A stretch of 64,000 nucleotides of DNA from Heliorestis convoluta (GCF_009649955.1 NZ_CP045875.1:1469501-1533500), one strand, 5' to 3'; shown: positions 52,496 through 61,513, counted from the stretch's first letter. A program made the numbers and translations. Notes: generated from the letters alone by a model not told the origin.

Positions 52496-52551
52496 AGTTT
52501 AGCGGGCAGCAGTCACATTCTAACTATAAGGCACGATATTAAGCAAACAAA

Positions 52552-52920
52552 AAGGAGGCCATAATCAATGCCAATAGCATAAACGACTTGCAGATGATAC
52601 TGAACAGCCGATACCTAAAATTGAACATTCAATCTTACTGGACACATGGAACGCTAGAGTTCAGACAGCATGGAGGATCGCTAGATGGCGAAAAAGTAAC
52701 CAACTGGATCATCTTTAGCCAATCCATTGTAGAAAGATCAAAAGGCACCAAGGTTCGCCTTAGCCATGATAGAGATAGCGTAGACTTAGACAAGCAAGAA
52801 AGAAGATTTCGCAGAATGATCTTTGGTAACTACAAAGCCGGATGCCTCGACAATGAATACGGACAAGCCTTCCAATACCAAGTAGAGCGGAGACAACACT
52901 TTTTAAGCCGGGTCGCATAA
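52552..52920 (+). pseudogene. amidoligase remnant (3' half)
   Basis: From AGGAGGCCATAATCAATGCC onward the DNA is over 95 percent identical to 8667-9032, including the stop codon. The 5' half with FGVEIEF is gone. It begins the decayed copy of the phage amidoligase-to-portal region. Confidence 0.9.
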
Positions 52921-52963
52921 AACCCGGCTTCCTCCCCAATAAACAAGTTAGGAGAAGGGTATA

Positions 52964-53242
52964 ATGGCTGTAGTAACAACAGAGAGGTTGTATTCATTGC
53001 TTAGAGTCACCTTAAATGACGGAACGGTTCTGAACGGCTCAACCTATGAAGAGGTCGTAAAAAATCTTTGGCATGATTCTTGGGATGCAGCAACGACCGT
53101 AGAAGAATACATGGAAAAAGTGCAAAAGCGAGTGATTATCCAAACTGGCGATTCCATCGATTTTCACGACCATGAATCTTTTATTAAAGAGCTTGCAAGA
53201 GTAAAACTGGTTACCACAATTGAAACCGATATAGCACACTAG
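52964..53242 (+). CDS. second copy of the 92-aa amidoligase-module protein
   Basis: The protein is nearly identical to 9077-9355 (few changes such as MMERL to TTERL and ITFHD to IDFHD). It is intact with its ribosome site, although its neighbours are truncated. Confidence 0.75.
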   Translation: MAVVTTERLYSLLRVTLNDGTVLNGSTYEEVVKNLWHDSWDAATTVEEYMEKVQKRVIIQTGDSIDFHDHESFIKELARVKLVTTIETDIAH

Positions 53243-53329
53243 CAAATCCTTCTGGCGATAGATAAGCTTGCAGGGCATCGTTGAATAAGCGATGCCTCTT
53301 TTTTTATCTAAAACAGTTTACAAATAATC

Positions 53330-53394
53330 AACAAGGACTTATTAACAGCTAAACAAAAAGAAACCAACCTTATTCTTGGGAAAAGAACAATTTA
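53330..53394 (+). pseudogene. cyclotransferase remnant, last codons
   Basis: Bases match 9936-9994 (DLLTARQKVTNLILGKK region). All of the gene before this has been deleted, joining the terminator after the 92-aa gene to its tail. Confidence 0.75.
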
Positions 53395-53537
53395 ATCCAC
53401 ATAAAACGACAAACAGCCTGTGGATAATGTGGACAATGTGAATAAATAAGAACGCTACAGATTCAATTCTGTGGCGATTTTTATTTTATCCCCATAAAGG
53501 GATTTGCTCTATAAAACGGTGGTCACAGTTGGGCATA

Positions 53538-53965
53538 CCCTACAGCTAGAATTGCCTGGGCAGCACCGAGGGGCCACGCCAAATCTGCCTATCTATCGAA
53601 CTGTTTTCCCATACACCAGATTGTGTTCAACAAACGAAAGTACATCTTGATTATTTCAGAAACCGAATCCATGGCGAAGAAGTTCATCGAATGGATATCG
53701 CTGCAGCTCAAATTCAATCAAAAGTTACGGGCTGATTTTGAAGTTCGTATCTATTCAGCCATTGTTTCTTATCCAGAGAAAGAAGATTTGTGGGAGCAAT
53801 TTGAAACGATCTGTCGTAATCCAGAGAAAGAAAATCGTCTGGAAGAAGCGATGAATTTTTATAAATCCCATCAAAGTGAAATGGATCAAGGCGTCGAGGT
53901 CTTATGGCCCGGACGCTTTTCTTATGCCCGTTTGATGATAGAAAAGGTCAACATCGGCTCAAGAG
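53538..53965 (+). pseudogene. terminase large subunit remnant with internal deletion
   Basis: The DNA matches 10497-10697 and then 11026-11252, skipping about 330 bases. The N-terminal codons and the nuclease half are lost. The join at GATTTTGA falls in a short match between the two ends. Confidence 0.9.
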
Positions 53966-54219
53966 TGTTCCGGCAGGCACGTTGGGTGAAGATGAACGAG
54001 GCAATCCCATCTTTCGAGTAGGTATTGATAAAGTCTTTGAAATGATGGGTAAAGATGAAGTGATTCCTCAATACATCACGTGGGATGGTCAACTGCAAGC
54101 TGCCTTTACAGAGCTAGAACATTTAATCAAGATGCTTTTAATCAATGCAGAAATACCGGAAATCGTTTTGGGTGTAGGTGATGCCGGAACCAGTGGTGCT
54201 TCTGGTCTAGCGATCAAAT
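53966..54219 (+). pseudogene. portal protein remnant
   Basis: The DNA matches 12788-13041 and is fused straight after the terminase remnant. It ends at GCGATCAAAT, after which unrelated sequence begins. Confidence 0.9.
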
Positions 54220-54337
54220 CGTTGCTGCTTTATACCATTTTGTTACGATGTTACGGCCTGCCAAAGCCAGTGTCATCTTCTTGAGTTTTCCTCTTTAACG
54301 TCCCACCGTCCGATGCTAAAATAAGGATAGAGAAGCA

Positions 54338-54955
54338 ATGAAGAAGGCGGTGGTCTTCATTACACAGTCAAAAGCTAGGTCTGAAAGAACTGGGAACCAG
54401 TACGATACGACATTAAAAGAAATATTTGAAGATAGTTCGGAAGCTTTTATTCAGTTTTTCACAGGGCAAAACTATAAGCTAGAAGAAACAATGACCATAG
54501 AGTTTCCCAAGACAGAAAATCGTCGTGCTGATGGAGTTTTTCTAATAAGCAGTACAGAAGGCGAGATGGTCTGTCACATCGAATTTCAAAGCTCTAATGA
54601 TTCGACAATACCGTATCGCATGTTACGATATGCTTTGGAAATACACCAACGTAAAGAATTACCTGTATGTCTAGCTGGCATAGTTCACGAAGATTCGTTG
54701 GTTAAAAAAGTCTTTGCGGAGGTGGATAAAATGATCAATCTTCAAGAGTCATCTACCTATCGGCGTATTATAAAAGAAGGAAAAAAAGAAGCCTTAACAG
54801 AGATATTACTACATCAACTTAATGTTAAATTCGGTAAGTTACCAGAATCATACGTTGAGCAAATAGAGAAGCAGGATTATGATGTTTTAGAGGTTATTGC
54901 TGGTAGAATATTTGAACTTGACAAACCCGAAGACTTAGACAAATACCTGAATTAA
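54338..54955 (+). CDS. Rpn/PD-(D/E)XK nuclease family transposase-like protein
   Basis: The 205-aa protein has YDTTLKEIFEDSSEAFIQFFTG, a D-G-V-F strand (RRADGVFLI) and VCHIEFQSSND with E-x-Q in the nuclease position. A C-terminal LTEILLHQLNVKFGKLPESY resembles DUF4351. Family members are mobile recombination-promoting nucleases. Full proteins are near 300 aa, so about 90 aa may have been lost in the middle. Confidence 0.75.
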   Translation: MKKAVVFITQSKARSERTGNQYDTTLKEIFEDSSEAFIQFFTGQNYKLEETMTIEFPKTENRRADGVFLISSTEGEMVCHIEFQSSNDSTIPYRMLRYALEIHQRKELPVCLAGIVHEDSLVKKVFAEVDKMINLQESSTYRRIIKEGKKEALTEILLHQLNVKFGKLPESYVEQIEKQDYDVLEVIAGRIFELDKPEDLDKYLN

Positions 54956-55065
54956 AAAAACACAGACATAGCTTAAATACGTCCTGTGCCTCTCTCTAGC
55001 TCGACGAGTTCTTTCCTTATTATATCTACGTGTATTAACGTACAGAAAAGATGCAAAAATTGAAT

Positions 55066-55125
55066 ATGCAGAAGTAGCAATGGCGAGGGCGTGTTAAACG
55101 CTTCTCGCCTTTTTTTTTCACCAAT
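55066..55125 (+). pseudogene. methylase 3'-end remnant with terminator
   Basis: TATGCAGAAGTAGCAATGGC through the hairpin matches 43061-43115, the end of the phage methylase. Only the last dozen codons and the terminator remain. Confidence 0.8.
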
Positions 55126-55146
55126 TAGAGCAAACACTTCCAAAGG

Positions 55147-55312
55147 CAACGATGCTTGAAACCGTCGGCCTATAACTACACCCCTCACACCACATCTCCA
55201 CAAAACGAAAAAAAGACTGCCACCACAGTCCTCGCAACCCTTTATTTAGGCAGAAAATGCCTTTGCTAGTGCTAAAACAACTAGATATAGTGGTCGGCAC
55301 ACCTGCGATTCA
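55147..55312. repeat. 166-bp direct repeat, copy 2
   Basis: Copy of 47159-47324. It lies between the methylase remnant and an integrase scar. Confidence 0.8.
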
Positions 55313-56172
55313 GCGTATTCTTGGTCATGCTGATTTGAATATGACGAAACGATACCTAGCGTTAACTCAAAGTGATGTGAGGGAAGTACATAGTTTGACC
55401 TCGCCCGTGAACGATATTTTGGATACAGGGAGGAAGAGGGTTCGGTCGTTGGCGAACTAGGAAAAGCCCCTATTGATTCGAATACAGCCCATGTTAAGGC
55501 AGAAACTTCAAGTTTTGAAAAGTTTTCGGGACATTCTTGTGTTGTTGCTACTCCTATATACTGATCAAGCATTCCTTTTTCTTTCATGCGTCCTTCAGAA
55601 AAGTTTGTAGATGCTTGAATCATCCCACTCGGTTCAACATTAGAGATTTTTTTTAATTGGTCTATTTTTTCCATAGTCAAAGATTGCCACATAGCTGTTA
55701 TTTCAGGATTTTCCCCTTCAAAAATAATGGGAACTCTTTTCATAATACCAACTATATAAAATGCCTCTTTTTGTTCGATACGGTAGTTCATTTCATTTCC
55801 TCCTCTTATTGTTAATTGGAAGGTCATCAGTGGATAGGCTTTTAATTGCTGACCATTGTTTCTTGCTTCTGATGGTGTTACACCATGTAAGTTTTGAAAA
55901 GCTTTAGTAAAAGAGTCTGGAGAGTTGTATCTATATTTAATAGCAATATCAATTATTTTTATATTACTATTTGTAAGCTCAAATGCTGCCAAGCTAAGTC
56001 GTCTTCGGCGGATGTATTCTGATAATGTAATACCTGCAAGAAAAGAAAACATCCTCTTAAAATGATATTCGGAACAATGAGCGATCCTTGCCACCACTTT
56101 GTAGTCTATTTCGTTAGTGAGGTTATCCTCGATGTAATTCATTGCATCATTCATTTTCTTAAGCGAATCCAT
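55246..56172 (-). pseudogene. AraC-family regulator with GyrI-like domain, 3' end replaced
   Basis: The N-terminus has two AraC helix-turn-helix motifs ([39 protein letters not shown]). A GyrI-like effector domain follows. At about 55462 the frame runs from [13 protein letters not shown] into the integrase scar on the opposite strand, so the last 60 or so residues of the effector domain are replaced by nonsense. ATG 56172 follows GGAGGTC. Confidence 0.85.
55305..55460 (+). pseudogene. integrase family A 3'-end scar, longest
   Basis: The frame reads [40 protein letters not shown] and [10 protein letters not shown], the last 50 codons of the 47641 integrase. Confidence 0.85.
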
Positions 56173-56267
56173 TAGATGACCTCCCTCATTTATCAATAGA
56201 ATAACTGTAGTTGAATATATCTGTCCGACATTTTGTGCACCATTTTGTCGGTTGTAGAGAGAGAGAG

Positions 56268-56298
56268 ACCCGTCAGAAATGTTTCAGGCGAGTTTTTT
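56268..56298. terminator. repeat hairpin, copy 4 (degenerate)
   Basis: ACCCGTCAGAAATGTTTCAG with GCGAGTTTTTT. The stem is weaker than the other copies. Confidence 0.6.
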
Positions 56299-56371
56299 GC
56301 CGTAAGTTATAAGCTACTTACGATTAAGTGCCCATAGTATTTCATTTTATCTTATGGTCATTACAGTCATG

Positions 56372-56415
56372 CTGCGAAACACAACCGTACTTCTCCATGA
56401 AATAATTCAAACTGC
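56372..56415 (-). pseudogene. integrase family B 3' scar
   Basis: CTGCGAAACACAACCGTACT and the following 24 bases match 50178-50222 of the full-length integrase B with few changes. The lipoprotein stop follows within two bases. Confidence 0.75.
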
Positions 56416-56416
56416 C

Positions 56417-56917
56417 TTACTTCATGATAAAATCATCCATTTTCGTTTCTTCCCATTCGATTCCTTTGGGAGAAATATTAGAATATAAGGTTATTGCATC
56501 ATTTTCATCAATAACAACCTTTAAATGAAAATTCATTTCTCTTGGTTGCAAATATTCATCATACATTTGTTGGTAATTATTATTTTCACGGTCCTTCGCC
56601 TCTTTAATATATCCAACTGTATCTGGATTTTTATCGTAATTTTTATGTATCAGCTTATATGAAAAAGTCGCTTCGACCCTTCCGTTTACAACTTCTTCCT
56701 GATAATCTGATGTTTGAAAATCTAACAACTCATAGTATGGAGAAAAAGCTTCTCTACATTCTACTTCCATATATGCACGTACTCTATCATAGTTTGCCTT
56801 ATCCGTTGTTTTTTCGGTATCAACGTAAGTCCCATTATCACTTTGTACATCATTACACGCAGAGACTCCGAATGCTACAAGAATTGTCAATAAAATCATC
56901 ATTATAAACTTTTTCAA
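56417..56917 (-). CDS. lipoprotein, unknown
   Basis: The 166-aa protein has a lipoprotein signal peptide (FIMMILLTILVAFGVSAC) with lipobox V-S-A-C. The mature domain is acidic and has no motif I recognise. The gene end abuts an integrase scar. Confidence 0.7.
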   Translation of the reverse strand: MKKFIMMILLTILVAFGVSACNDVQSDNGTYVDTEKTTDKANYDRVRAYMEVECREAFSPYYELLDFQTSDYQEEVVNGRVEATFSYKLIHKNYDKNPDTVGYIKEAKDRENNNYQQMYDEYLQPREMNFHLKVVIDENDAITLYSNISPKGIEWEETKMDDFIMK

Positions 56918-56989
56918 CTTATATTCCTTCTTTCACTTCAGGTATGTTGATATTGTAAAGCTTCGCCTCTACCTTATCATGTGTGTTTT

Positions 56990-57048
56990 TTGGAAGACGC
57001 CCCTGGGTACTACTTGTCGGTAGTTCCCAAAAAGGTGGCGTTTTTCCT
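56990..57048. terminator. long imperfect hairpin
   Basis: ACGCC and GGGTACTAC pair with GTAGTTCCC and GGCGT, followed by TTTTTCC. It lies between two reverse-strand genes and probably terminates transcription from the left. Confidence 0.5.
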
Positions 57049-57112
57049 TTTTTTCCATATTGCTATAGTCATTATATACAGCAATTCTTAGACAGGCAAT
57101 CCCGTCAGTTTT

Positions 57113-57277
57113 TTACCTTTTTTGGTTCTTAATCACAAATACAGCTTGGATAACAAAGCAAATTGCACCTAAGAGATAAAAGGCAAGAGTTAACCATTTC
57201 ATATTTTCATTTAGTCCAAAGAAGTAACCTGTGATTGCAAGGACAAGTCCAACAAAAAGAAATGTATGCTTTCTCAT
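57113..57277 (-). CDS. small two-helix membrane protein
   Basis: ATG 57277 follows GAGGTG and gives 54 aa with two membrane helices (FLFVGLVLAITGYFFG; LAFYLLGAICFVIQAVFVI). Unknown function. Confidence 0.6.
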   Translation of the reverse strand: MRKHTFLFVGLVLAITGYFFGLNENMKWLTLAFYLLGAICFVIQAVFVIKNQKR

Positions 57278-57375
57278 TTTTTCACCTCTTAACATCTAAT
57301 TAAATTTTTTTAGATATATTTAAACTATGAGCTAATTATTAAAATGTTTTAGTCGTTTTTGGCTTAGAAAGAGAG

Positions 57376-57403
57376 ACCCGTCAGAAAAATCTGGCGGGTT
57401 TTT
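57376..57403. terminator. repeat hairpin, copy 5
   Basis: ACCCGTCAGAAAAATCTGGC followed by GGGTTTTT. Confidence 0.75.
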
Positions 57404-57440
57404 ACGTATATTGCTGTTGAACTATCGCTTCCTTGTTTTC

Positions 57441-57962
57441 TCAAGAGTTTAATTTCATCAACTTCACCAAAGCTCTTATAATCGGCAAACCTGTTCCCAA
57501 AAAGACAAGTGGTATAAGAACGAACCCGATACCTTCTCCCCATCCCAAGGCTATTATCATGCTATTAATCATCACAAGTGCAAACAAGAGCAGGATAATG
57601 TTCTTTATATATACGGTCAACGAACGTGAAATACGGTACGCTTCTTCTGCATTTGATTCAGTAATCTCGATTGGATAGTTATGCAAATGCGGATATTTCT
57701 CAAGCACATGCATCAGCAGATAAAGACCTGCTCCGACAATCAGTAAGATCACCAACTCCCATTTGGAGCCATGTCGAGTTATCTCACCAGTGATGCCAAA
57801 ATGGGCAGGAACCTGAACTGGCAATTTACTCCACATCACAATAAGAAAAACTACACTCCCGATGAATAATAAGATACTTATTATGGATAGAAATCGTTCG
57901 AACACTGATTTCTTTATTTTTTTAAGTGTAATTTTAGGGCGATCTGAATTGAAAGTTCTCAC
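57441..57962 (-). CDS. DUF1648-domain membrane protein
   Basis: GTG 57962 follows GGAGG. The first membrane helix is followed by KLPVQVPAHFGITGEITRHGSK, the DUF1648 signature; three more helices complete the protein (173 aa). Relatives occur with small regulator genes in Bacillota. The ribosome site itself lies in an integrase B scar (57971-57992). Confidence 0.75.
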   Translation of the reverse strand: MRTFNSDRPKITLKKIKKSVFERFLSIISILLFIGSVVFLIVMWSKLPVQVPAHFGITGEITRHGSKWELVILLIVGAGLYLLMHVLEKYPHLHNYPIEITESNAEEAYRISRSLTVYIKNIILLLFALVMINSMIIALGWGEGIGFVLIPLVFLGTGLPIIRALVKLMKLNS

Positions 57963-57970
57963 TTGGAACG

Positions 57971-57992
57971 CCTCCAATCTTCTCAACAGCAT
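57971..57992 (-). pseudogene. integrase family B scar, 22 bases
   Basis: CCAATCTTCTCAACAGCAT matches the codons for N-A-V-E-K-I-G near 50145-50163. It overlaps the leader of the DUF1648 gene. Confidence 0.5.
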
Positions 57993-58087
57993 AAAAATAG
58001 AATAACACAAACAATTAAAATGGCAATTTGGAATTTTAGAAAAAAGAAAAAGTGCCAAAACAAATGGCATCAATCTTTAGAGTTGAT

Positions 58088-58115
58088 TGATGCCAGTAAA
58101 GTTGGCTGAGATTAT
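58088..58115 (+). pseudogene. possible methylase scrap
   Basis: GTAAAGTTGGCTGAGATTAT resembles the codons for P-V-K-L-A-E-I-I-I at 3126-3152 of the phage methylase. It is short and could be chance. Confidence 0.3.
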
Positions 58116-58120
58116 TATTC

Positions 58121-58369
58121 CTAAATCTTTAATATCGGTAGACTTTTATCATAGTCTTTTGTCCAAAGCTCAAGAATAATTACTTTTTCATCACTATCCC
58201 TCAGAATTATATCATTTAAATAATTCACAAATTCTTCTGTACCCCAACATGTTGGGTGTCCATACTTGTCAAACTCTAGTAAATATTCTTTAAGCCTCTT
58301 AATAGTTTCTTCAGGGCCATCGATTATGGAAGCATACCATTCATGTTCATCTGTTATCACAGCTTTCAT
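58121..58369 (-). CDS. hypothetical 82-aa protein
   Basis: The ATG follows AGAGGTAG. The protein is small, acidic and soluble (HEWYASIIDGPEETIKRLKEY). Size and composition resemble immunity proteins, but I do not recognise it. Confidence 0.6.
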   Translation of the reverse strand: MKAVITDEHEWYASIIDGPEETIKRLKEYLLEFDKYGHPTCWGTEEFVNYLNDIILRDSDEKVIILELWTKDYDKSLPILKI

Positions 58370-58393
58370 TAATCGCTACCTCTTTTCAAAAAT

Positions 58394-58860
58394 CTAATTA
58401 TTCATTCCGCCTAAAATTTCTATACCAAAATATGACGCGACTGTAAAAACAATAGTCCACAAAACAAGACTAATTGTTATCCAGAAAATCGTTGTTTGTT
58501 TTTTTGCTCCTAAAGCCAATCCAACAATTACTGCTATATGAGAGCCAATTAAAAGTGGCCCTAACAGTGAAAGACCTGGCAATCCATATTTGTTCCACAC
58601 TTTTGTAGCTCGTTCTTGTCTCTTTGAAGGTTTTTTTCATCCTTCTTTTTTCTACTACTATGCCACTGCTGATATTTTTCAATAAAAATGATCAAGAGAT
58701 AAACAGTTGTTAAATTACCGAAAAAAGCCACAAGTCCGACTAATAAAGGATTTAGCCCATTAAGTATGCTTAGGGGAATGATTACACCAATTTCAATCCA
58801 TGGAACTGCGGCTAACAGAAAAACAAGGATATATTCCCAAACATCCAGTAAGAAACTCAT
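58394..58860 (-). pseudogene. small multidrug-export-family membrane protein, frameshifted
   Basis: The upstream frame (MSFLLDVWEYILVFLLAAVP) has the first helices. The downstream frame (VWNKYGLPGLSLLGPLLIGS) has the rest. They join if the run of seven As (reverse strand of 58631-58637) had eight. The composite fits the Sm_multidrug_ex family. It may be a broken gene, a homopolymer sequencing error or a slippage site. Confidence 0.7.
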
Positions 58861-58917
58861 CAGTATTCTCTCTCTTCTATGATCGCTCCCCGATAGTTCA
58901 AGAAGTGGCTAATTATA

Positions 58918-59097
58918 CTAGTATTTGGTTCTTCTAAAATATTTATACAAGCTTACTAATCCCACGACAAATAAAACTGTCATAGAGAAGCCATAAAAAA
59001 TCGACTTAAAAGTATAACTAAGTGAATCTATACTACTTACCATTGCAGAACCCAAAACAAAGAATAATACTACTACCACCAACAATCTGTTTTTCAT
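58918..59097 (-). CDS. small two-helix membrane protein
   Basis: ATG 59097 follows GAGGAG and gives 59 aa with two membrane helices (LLVVVVLFFVLGSAMV; MTVLFVVGLVSLYKYF). Unknown function. Confidence 0.55.
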   Translation of the reverse strand: MKNRLLVVVVLFFVLGSAMVSSIDSLSYTFKSIFYGFSMTVLFVVGLVSLYKYFRRTKY

Positions 59098-59146
59098 ATA
59101 TTTTTTCTCCTCTAAAAAATGAGAAATATCTTGCTTCAACAAATCC

Positions 59147-59203
59147 TGCCAGTGAATGATATTTTGAATACTGGGAGGAAGAGGGTTCAGTCGTTGGTGA
59201 ATT
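59147..59203 (+). pseudogene. integrase family A 3'-end scar
   Basis: GAATGATATTTTGAATACTG and GAGGAAGAGGGTTCAGTCG match the end of the 47641 integrase. The stop of the next reverse-strand gene lies within it. Confidence 0.75.
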
Positions 59204-59309
59204 TACTTTCTAATTCTTCAATTCTTTTTTCTAATTTTTTTATTTTAGAGTGATTATCAAAATAGAAATACACAACTAATACGAGTAATGCTGAAGCGAT
59301 TATTTCCAT
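59187..59309 (-). CDS. 40-aa membrane-plus-coiled-coil peptide
   Basis: The frame reads MEIIASALLVLVVYFYF then a charged heptad helix (IKKLEKRIEELESKF) and uses a TGA inside the integrase scar. It is too short for ordinary gene finders. The clear membrane helix plus coil supports a real peptide, but the ribosome site (GGTG) is modest. Confidence 0.45.
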   Translation of the reverse strand: MEIIASALLVLVVYFYFDNHSKIKKLEKRIEELESKFTND

Positions 59310-59353
59310 CTTGTTTTCACCATCATCCCTTTCCATAAGGTTTCATCGATTTG

Positions 59354-60289
59354 TCACGTCGTAACCACAAAGCCTGAATCTACATACTGCTCACCAGCAA
59401 GTTGCCTATCGTAATCCTGATAGACTTTCCACCGTTGTAATGCTTTGATAAGATGGCTGTTTAACGGTATCTGCCGTTGATGATCTTTTCTGTTCGCTTC
59501 TTGCAGAATAACTTTGTAGTTATTGCCGTTCACTACAGTTTCATCATCGTTTCTGACCCTTACAGCAGATAAGCGAAGGTCAATGATCTTTTTATCGAGA
59601 TCCACGTCATCCCACCGAAGGGCCAGCAGTTCGCCAACTCGTAAGCCCGTTCCCAGCAACAGTTGAAAGGCAATACACAGCCTGTCCTCTTTGGCGATGG
59701 CAAGGAAAGTGGCCATTTCCGTTGGACTAATATAGGCCATATCGGTGTTGGTGCTATCCCCTTCTTTTCGTGGCTTATGTACGGTATCAGCAATGTTGAC
59801 CGTTACATGACCTTCTTCAACAGCTTTTCGTAATGCCGACCTAGCTGTAATCAAAATCAATTCGACCATTCGATTGGATAAGCCTGATTGTAGTTTGTCG
59901 TTAAGCAAAGTTTGTAGTTGTGATGTTTCTAATGCTGTAAGGGAACAGTGGCCCAACGTAGGCTTTAAGTGGTTGTTTACGATATAGCTGTGGTTCTCCC
60001 ATGTTCGTGGCCGGACGTTGGGCTTTACGTGATCTCTTAGCCAAAGGGCTAGCCAATCGGAAAAGGACAGTTCTTTCGGTGGTTCAGGTATGGTGATGTT
60101 CGGTTGTAGCTGTTGGTCGGCAAGGACAGTGGCTTTCCAAGCTACGGCATCATCGTAATCCTTGAAGGATTTACGTTTGTAGTCGTGTTTGCCGTTGGCT
60201 TTCTTGCCAATGTAGATTTGAACTATCCAGTAGCCGTCCTTACGTTGATAAATGCTACCTTCGCCTTTACGGTTACGTTCCCTAGACAT
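59354..60289 (-). pseudogene. tyrosine integrase (family B), C-terminally truncated
   Basis: It is about 95 percent identical to the 50100 integrase from M-S-R-E-R-N through V-D-S-G-F-V-V-T-T, then ends. The last 100 residues with the remaining catalytic boxes are lost. ATG 60289 follows AAAGGAG. Confidence 0.88.
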
Positions 60290-60374
60290 AACGGCTGCTC
60301 CTTTCACAGTTGTAGTTGGTGGTTAACTGTTGTTGGGGCAGTTGTAGTTTATCTAGGGTGGGGGAAAAGTGAAG
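60290..60374. repeat. integrase B leader repeat, copy 2
   Basis: Matches 51327-51410 and 62014-62099. Copies 2 and 3 stay alike further, through a promoter with BlaI-type operators. Confidence 0.75.
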
Positions 60375-60410
60375 GGGGGAAAACAGTATCCAAAAAAATG
60401 AAATTAACCA

Positions 60411-60461
60411 TTGACTTTCCAACCTACGCACTGTAGACTAAAAAAGACTACAAAGCGTAGG
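60411..60461 (+). promoter_or_regulatory. promoter with BlaI-type operators
   Basis: TTGACT (60411) and TAGACT (60434) are 17 bases apart. CTACGCACTGTAG overlaps the -10 box and CTACAAAGCGTAG follows 24 bases on; each is a dyad of the TACA/TGTA type bound by BlaI/MecI repressors. It drives the secreted protein gene at 60493. Confidence 0.65.
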
Positions 60462-60492
60462 TATCGAATTAAAATGTTTGGGAGGGTTAATT

Positions 60493-61170
60493 ATGAGAAC
60501 ATACATTAAATTGCTTAGCTTAGTAGTATCACTCTGTTTATTACTATCATTTGTAGGACCAAGTTTCGCAGCTAGCGTAGAAACTCATTATATCGATGGA
60601 AAAGTAATTAAAACCGAGGTTTTGGTTGACAATGAGTCAGTAAGAAAAGTCAAAGTAACTGAAAATAATGAAAAAACTGTTATAACTACATACGACAAAA
60701 CTTCTGGTAACTTAGAAATATTGGAAACAGATAATCAAACTGCAGAAATCAAAATAACTAATCTTAACGTTCAGAGTGGCGAATCGACTAGTATCGGAGT
60801 ACAATCGTCTTTCTTGCATAAAGAGGGATTATTTTTTGATGGAAGCTATATTATTAGTGGCTCATATTGGCAAATTTATAACAGCAATGATCAAAGAAAG
60901 TTTCTGACATTAACCACGAGTAATAGTACTAATTTGAATAACTTTAAAACAGCAATAGATAATATGGTTGAAAGAGAAAGATCAGCGATTGCTGCGGGTG
61001 GTACTACAATAGTGTCAACTGTGGTAGCTTTATTTACAACACCGCCGGGACTTTCTGTACTCCTTTCTACAGTAACAGCCCTAGGAGGAACGGTCACTAC
61101 AGGAATTATCCTTTGGAATGCCTATGACTATCAAAAAGAGGCTGACTACTATTGGGGACAGGCTAGGTAG
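60493..61170 (+). CDS. secreted bacteriocin-like protein
   Basis: The 225-aa protein has a signal peptide (LLSLVVSLCLLLSFVGPSFA). A beta-rich, T/N-rich middle and a C-terminal glycine-rich hydrophobic segment follow (AIAAGGTTIVSTVVALFTTP to GGTVTTGIILW), able to insert into membranes. This resembles large secreted antimicrobial proteins of the geobacillin-26 type; the match is by pattern only. A small membrane protein follows directly. ATG 60493 follows GGGAGGG. Confidence 0.6.
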   Translation: MRTYIKLLSLVVSLCLLLSFVGPSFAASVETHYIDGKVIKTEVLVDNESVRKVKVTENNEKTVITTYDKTSGNLEILETDNQTAEIKITNLNVQSGESTSIGVQSSFLHKEGLFFDGSYIISGSYWQIYNSNDQRKFLTLTTSNSTNLNNFKTAIDNMVERERSAIAAGGTTIVSTVVALFTTPPGLSVLLSTVTALGGTVTTGIILWNAYDYQKEADYYWGQAR

Positions 61171-61176
61171 GATTTT

Positions 61177-61368
61177 ATGAAGACACTCAATAAAATCCTT
61201 ATGTTAATAGCACCAATTATTGTAGCTGCGTTAGCAATCTTTAATATTTATCGATGGTATCTACAGAATTTAGATCAAAAAAGCACAGCCTTGTTTTTAG
61301 TTCTTATAGTGACAGCAGGTTCCCTTTTTTGGTTTGTTGTTGCCCTATTTGTTTTTTTTATAAATTAA
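61177..61368 (+). CDS. small membrane protein, possible immunity partner
   Basis: The 63-aa protein has two membrane helices (ILMLIAPIIVAALAIFNIY; ALFLVLIVTAGSLFWFVVAL). It starts six bases after the secreted protein gene, so the two are co-expressed. Immunity is inferred from context. Confidence 0.55.
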   Translation: MKTLNKILMLIAPIIVAALAIFNIYRWYLQNLDQKSTALFLVLIVTAGSLFWFVVALFVFFIN

Positions 61369-61513
61369 AATACGGTATATACTCATGTCTTAATTACAAT
61401 CTTTTTTTCCAATGAAGACGTAGGCATTTGTCAATCACCTCTTACAGCAATTGTAAGAGAGAATTCAGTATAAATATAGTTCAGTCGTAAAAGCCCACGT
61501 TACGAAAAAAGAA

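Noticed and set aside
52518-52545. Similarity of GCACGATATTAAG to part of the dUTPase gene
   Set aside because: Too short to call a remnant.
53904-54284. Terminase-portal fusion frame as a new gene
   Set aside because: It is a chance frame across a deletion join, switching frames relative to terminase.
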